A stretch of DNA of 64,000 nucleotides, taken from positions 62,001-126,000 of the forward strand of contig JAXMHH010000006.1 in NCBI GenBank assembly GCA_046346845.1. The letters are read 5' to 3'. The position numbers and the translations under genes are program-made. The notes under the pieces are model-generated. The model saw nothing but the letters and a program-made list of their open reading frames with translations. It was not told the DNA's origin and did no database searches. Within the stretch, counting starts at the first letter, position 1, and each line of letters opens with the position of its first letter. Below are positions 61,022 to 64,000 of this stretch, piece after piece. This DNA comes from DSSB01 sp046346845 (GTDB taxonomy: Bacteria > UBA10199 > DSSB01).

Positions 61022-62067
61022 AAGACGGAGGTTTGATTTTCGATTCTTTATCCATCCATCGTTTTATTTTGCCTTTTTAGGCCCTAGCTTTGGCCCCAAC
61101 ATTGCTTCTCCTTTCGCCCATGCCCTCCCTCCCCCGTTATTCAATCCTCAGTAACGGCTCGACCTTCCATATCACCTGGCAATGCCACAACCGTTCCTGG
61201 CTGATGAAATCGGATTCTGCAAAAAGGCTATATTACGACCTCCTCCTAAAATACAAAGATCGGTATCGAGTCCAAATCTATTCCTATTGCTTCATGTCCA
61301 ATCACCCTCACCTGACGGGGCGCTGCGATGACATGAAGCTACTTTCGGATCTCTTTCGGGTCATAAACTCGCTATTTGCCAGAATGATCAACCGGCGCGC
61401 GAGGCGGCGGGGCCAGGTTGTGATGGATCGATTCAAATCTCCGGTGATCCAAACCGACTTCGACCACCTGCAGGTGATGTTTTACATCGACCTCAATCCC
61501 AAGCGGGCCGGCATGGTGAAGCATCCGAAAGAATACCGTTGGACTTCCTTCCATTATTACGCCTCCGGAGCGGACGATCCCCTGATTACTCCGGCTCCGA
61601 GCTATCTCAAGCTGGGCGATACCACCCGCTTGAGGCGAAAGAACTACCTGCTGATGATTCGGAAGATCCTAAAGAACGATTGGAAGGAGAAACGGCCCTA
61701 TTCCTCGGTCTCGTTCATCGGCAACCCGGATTGGGTCCTTGCCCGAATGGAACAGTTACGAACCTTCCAAAGGCTGAAGAGAAAAAGTTGGCTAACAAGG
61801 TTCCGAGAGAAATTTCTTCAGGATTCGGCCTAATCCCCCCTCCTCCCATAGATCCAACTTAGCTGCAGACGATGTGCCCCTCTGCCTAAATTAAACGCCG
61901 GTTCTGAGATTCCAAAAAATCCCCAGAATATCCCTTATTTGGGAAGTTTTTCGGGAGAATTCCAGCTTACATAATAAGTTTTTATCTTCCTGGGATGGGT
62001 CCGAAGGATAGGTGAAAGATCGAGAGGCAAGGGATCTAAATATGAGGAGAATTTGCTCCGTCTTTAA
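61022..62067 (+). mobile_element. candidate autonomous REP-RAYT-REP unit
   Basis: A left-type half-element (AAGACGGAGGTTTGATTTTC) begins at 61022 and a right-type half-element (CTCCGTCTTTAATTCTTA) ends at about 62067, bracketing the transposase gene in inverted orientation. The two ends are the same half-sequences found together in the 63-65-bp REPIN-like copies. The 1.05-kb unit would therefore be the parental element, and the short copies internally deleted derivatives. Confidence 0.6.
61120..61833 (+). CDS. REP-associated tyrosine transposase (RAYT, IS200-like Y1 family)
   Basis: The 237-residue protein has the RAYT/Y1 transposase plan: RYSILSNGSTFHITWQCHNR, then the HUH motif as HPH (H62, H64) in MSNHPHLTGRC, VVMDRFKSPVIQT, the conserved FYIDLNPKRAGMV (candidate catalytic Tyr122) and WTSFHYYASG. 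Canonical members read HHxHLL-like here, so HPH is a mild variant. RAYTs recognise REP hairpins with a GTAG/GGAG-type tetranucleotide; the flanking half-elements carry GGAG next to the hairpin. ATG 61120 is chosen to match family length. Confidence 0.88.
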   Translation: MPSLPRYSILSNGSTFHITWQCHNRSWLMKSDSAKRLYYDLLLKYKDRYRVQIYSYCFMSNHPHLTGRCDDMKLLSDLFRVINSLFARMINRRARRRGQVVMDRFKSPVIQTDFDHLQVMFYIDLNPKRAGMVKHPKEYRWTSFHYYASGADDPLITPAPSYLKLGDTTRLRRKNYLLMIRKILKNDWKEKRPYSSVSFIGNPDWVLARMEQLRTFQRLKRKSWLTRFREKFLQDSA

Positions 62068-62092
62068 TTCTTATTTTGCTATATCTTTCAGC

Positions 62093-62374
62093 ATGACGTG
62101 GACCAAGGCATGGATCCTCGCGCTTGCCGTCACCACCGCCTGCAGCGGCGGCAACCAGACCAGTGGCGGAGCGACCGCCGGCCCGACGCGGATACCGAAG
62201 AACGATCGTTACTGCCATGACGCGAGCCTTCCGCACGCGTATGAGTACTCGGACCAGACAGCGGCCGAGAAGGCCGGCTGCAGCGTCGTCCGGGTCTACC
62301 GCGCGGTCGAAGACGAAAAGACCGGCCGGACGATGGATGACGAGGCCTGGGTGTTCTGCTGCCCCAGGCGCTGA
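62093..62374 (+). CDS. small lipoprotein, original copy of a tandem duplication
   Basis: A signal peptide (WTKAWILALAVTTACS) with lipobox TTAC is followed by about 72 residues with four cysteines (RYCHDA, AGCSVV, VFCCPRR). ATG 62093 opens the signal peptide. The part from 62123 to the end is duplicated 401 bp downstream. Family not recognised; lipid-anchored periplasmic protein. Confidence 0.7.
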   Translation: MTWTKAWILALAVTTACSGGNQTSGGATAGPTRIPKNDRYCHDASLPHAYEYSDQTAAEKAGCSVVRVYRAVEDEKTGRTMDDEAWVFCCPRR

Positions 62375-62447
62375 CCCGGACCGCGGTGGGGATTTTACTC
62401 CGCCATACTTTTATTTTTTTTAATTCGAGTAATTCGAGAATAAATCC

Positions 62448-62510
62448 AAGAGGTGGTTCGATTTTCAAACTAAATCTGAAGAAATCGACCGAATTTCAAA
62501 CCTCCGTCTG
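62448..62510. repeat. REPIN-like inverted repeat, amplified subfamily copy 1
   Basis: Left end AAGAGGTGGTTCGATTTTC at 62448, right end GAATTTCAAACCTCCGTCTG at 62510. Three copies of this subfamily follow one another here and differ from each other by only a few bases. Confidence 0.85.
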
Positions 62511-62523
62511 TAATTTCTTTTTA

Positions 62524-62775
62524 CTTGCCGTCACCACCGCCTGCAGCGGCGGCAACCAGACCAGTGGCGGAGCGGCCGCCGGCCCGACGCGGACACCGAA
62601 GAACGATCGTTACTGCGATGACGCGAGCCGTCCGCACGCGTATGAGTACTCGGACCAGACAGCGGCCGAGAAGGCCGGCTGCAGCGTCGTCCGGGTCTAC
62701 CGCGCGGTCGAAGACGAAAAGACCGGCCGAACGATGGATGACGAGGCCTGGGTGTTCTGCTGCCCCAGGCGCTGA
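62524..62775 (+). pseudogene. partial duplicate of the small lipoprotein gene
   Basis: The 401-bp-offset copy starts inside the signal peptide (LAVTTACSGG) and lacks the original start codon, so it begins without ATG. An open frame exists from a GTG at 62386, reading through the REPIN copy at 62448-62510 into the duplicate. The mature part differs from copy 1 at four residues (T to A, I to T, H to D, L to R). It is either a broken gene or a new fusion using the REPIN sequence as N-terminus. Confidence 0.65.
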
Positions 62776-62857
62776 CCCGGACCGCGGTGGGGATTTTACT
62801 CCGCCATACTTTTATTTTTTTTAATTCGAGTAATTCGAGTAATTCGAGAATAAATCC

Positions 62858-62920
62858 AAGAGGTGGTTCGATTTTCAAACTAAATCTGAAGAAATCGACC
62901 GAATTTCGAACCTCCGTCTG
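62858..62920. repeat. REPIN-like inverted repeat, amplified subfamily copy 2
   Basis: Left end AAGAGGTGGTTCGATTTTC at 62858, right end GAATTTCGAACCTCCGTCTG at 62920. The left flank has one extra TAATTCGAG unit compared with copy 1, which explains the 410-bp distance versus 401 bp in the gene part. Confidence 0.85.
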
Positions 62921-63003
62921 TAATTTCTCTTTTCGAGTCGAGCGAGTCGAGGAGAGTCGAGGAGTACTTTTCGAAAGCGAGCGAGTAATTCGAGAATAAA
63001 TCC

Positions 63004-63067
63004 AAGGCGGTGGTTCGATTTTCAAACCAAATCTGAAGAAATCGACCGAATTTCGAACCTCCGTCTG
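63004..63067. repeat. REPIN-like inverted repeat, amplified subfamily copy 3
   Basis: Left end AAGGCGGTGGTTCGATTTTC at 63004, right end GAATTTCGAACCTCCGTCTG at 63067. The left flank repeats GTAATTCGAGAATAAATCC as in copies 1 and 2, and the right flank has TGTAATTTCTT twice. Between copies 2 and 3 lies a GAGTCGAGGA-type microrepeat (62935-62975). Confidence 0.85.
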
Positions 63068-63109
63068 TAATTTCTTCCCGCTGTAATTTCTTCTCTGTCT
63101 TAATTTTTC

Positions 63110-63712
63110 CTACTTATTATTCTTCCCGTCTTCTTCATTTTTTTTATTATTGCCATCATCATTTGGAACTTTTTCTTGATTAGGTTCTATAATAACAATG
63201 GGTAGAGCTCGTTGAAAACCAAACAATTCAACCAAACTCTTTCTAATAAAGTTTTGATCTGACTCAAAATCACCATGGGCTTTAGGCGAATATATACCTC
63301 TTTTAAGCTGGACCTTGTCAAAGTTATAGCCAAGCACCTTTGACATTGAATGCAATAAGTCAATTAAGAGATCTACTCTCTTATCACCCCATCGATTTAA
63401 TTTTTCCGAGAATTCCAAATCCCGTGGATCTCCATCGCCTGGGCCAGAACCTAGATGATCTAAATATTCACGCCAGTTCTCAATAACTAATTTCTCATTC
63501 TTATTATCTGAGTCAAATTCTAGTTCGATCCGATTTAACGCAGAAACATGATCGGGAGAAAGCAGGTTCGCCCGCGTAGCCATTAAGATTTTAAATAACT
63601 CTAACTTCTTCAGTCTTTTTTCTTTCGACTTATTAAGCCTCTCTTGTACCTGTACAGCTAAAATCGGACCTAATATTATCGCAGCAATTGTAAGCCAATC
63701 ACTAATACTCAT
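63110..63712 (-). CDS. DUF6680-like membrane-anchored protein
   Basis: The first 22 residues form a membrane helix (SDWLTIAAIILGPILAVQVQE), followed by a charged helical cytoplasmic part (LFKILMATRANLLSPDHVSALNRIELEF) and a Lys/Asp/Asn-rich tail. The opening SDWLTIAAIILGPILAVQ and MATRANLLSPDHVSALN pattern fits the DUF6680 family. G+C is clearly lower than in the rest of the window, so it is probably accessory or recently acquired. Function unknown. Confidence 0.75.
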   Translation of the reverse strand: MSISDWLTIAAIILGPILAVQVQERLNKSKEKRLKKLELFKILMATRANLLSPDHVSALNRIELEFDSDNKNEKLVIENWREYLDHLGSGPGDGDPRDLEFSEKLNRWGDKRVDLLIDLLHSMSKVLGYNFDKVQLKRGIYSPKAHGDFESDQNFIRKSLVELFGFQRALPIVIIEPNQEKVPNDDGNNKKNEEDGKNNK

Positions 63713-63822
63713 AACCAGAGCCTTCTTTGCTATTCCATCTTCCAGTGCTGAATCATAGCAGAAAGAGCGTGACTAAGATTCTATATCCTCTCGGCTAAAC
63801 GGGATCATTTTCAAATAATTCC

Positions 63823-63885
63823 AAGACGTGAGTTCGATTTTAAACCCAACCCTAAAGCAGTCGACCGAATACCAAACCTCCACTT
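63823..63885. repeat. REPIN-like inverted repeat, degenerate copy
   Basis: Left arm AAGACGTGAGTTCGATTTT starts at 63823 and the right arm reads CGACCGAATACCAAACCTCCACTTGAA, ending about 63885. Several positions have drifted, so this is an old copy. Confidence 0.7.
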
Positions 63886-63901
63886 GAATTTTCCTGATAA
63901 T

Positions 63902-64000
63902 CTAATTCCGAATTATTTCATGCAAAAGACTAGCCCCATATTTTATGGCTAATCTATTATAAAAATCAGGCTCTATATCACGACTAAACCCCAGATATCC
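63902..64000 (-). CDS. C-terminal end of an unidentified protein (cut by window)
   Basis: The minus-strand frame from 64000 reads GYLGFSRDIEPDFYNRLAIK and on to HEIIRN before a TAG at 63902-63904. The codon choice is AT-rich like its neighbour at 63110-63712. Only 32 residues lie in the window, so no function can be given. Confidence 0.45.
   Translation of the reverse strand, partial: GYLGFSRDIEPDFYNRLAIKYGASLLHEIIRN

Noticed and set aside
62420..63100. Regularly spaced repeats that could suggest a CRISPR array
   Set aside because: The repeat unit is itself an inverted repeat with long and variable spacing (410 and 146 bp), and one gap contains a duplicated gene. No cas gene is nearby. REPIN-like copies explain it.
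1..64000. tRNA, rRNA, riboswitch or origin sequences
   Set aside because: Reading both strands gave no cloverleaf, rRNA segment, known riboswitch core or DnaA-box cluster that I could support; a covariance-model scan would be decisive.

Overview
The window is about 58-60 percent G+C over most of its length. Its genes resemble those of a Gram-negative, Deltaproteobacteria-like organism: many lipoproteins with a lipobox, Sec signal peptides, an EptA-like lipid A/phosphoethanolamine transferase, DUF11 and MopE-like Asp/Cys repeats, and JDVT/MYXO-CTERM-like tails. This placement is an inference; no rRNA, tRNA or ribosomal protein gene is present to anchor it, and no CRISPR array is seen.

From 1 to 25 kb lie mostly housekeeping and envelope genes. 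They include an MgtA-type P-type ATPase and, next to gpsA, a tight minus-strand operon of LPLAT acyltransferase, Lgt-like transferase, a radical SAM enzyme of the tetraether-synthase (Tes) type and two small membrane proteins. This reads as a glycerolipid-modification module and is the most interesting metabolic content of the window. A Wzx-like flippase, a Mut7-C RNase, a response regulator facing a histidine kinase, an ABC-2 exporter and an EptA-like transferase follow. A 139-bp inverted-repeat insertion (MITE-like) sits in the signal-peptide region of the first lysozyme-inhibitor-like gene.

From 25 to 42 kb is a run of secreted or surface proteins: large repeat proteins, an M23 peptidase, a DUF4382 lipoprotein, a parallel beta-helix protein, a YVTN beta-propeller and several orphan lipoproteins. 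A frameshifted remnant of a polytopic membrane protein lies at 37.4-37.7 kb.

From 38.8 kb to the end the intergenic spaces are filled with copies of a 63-65-bp inverted-repeat element with AAGACGGAGG ends. Single half-copies also occur. Only one copy (17.0 kb) lies outside this region. At 61.1-61.8 kb is a REP-associated tyrosine transposase (RAYT) gene bracketed by one half-element on each side in inverted orientation. The simplest reading is an autonomous REP-RAYT-REP unit that has seeded short REPIN-like derivatives locally. The genes between copies are again mostly secreted (GH46 chitosanase, zincin-like proteins, DUF6683, lysozyme-inhibitor-like). One copy has been amplified three times together with a partial duplication of a small lipoprotein gene at 62.1-63.1 kb. 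The last kilobase is AT-rich and accessory in character.
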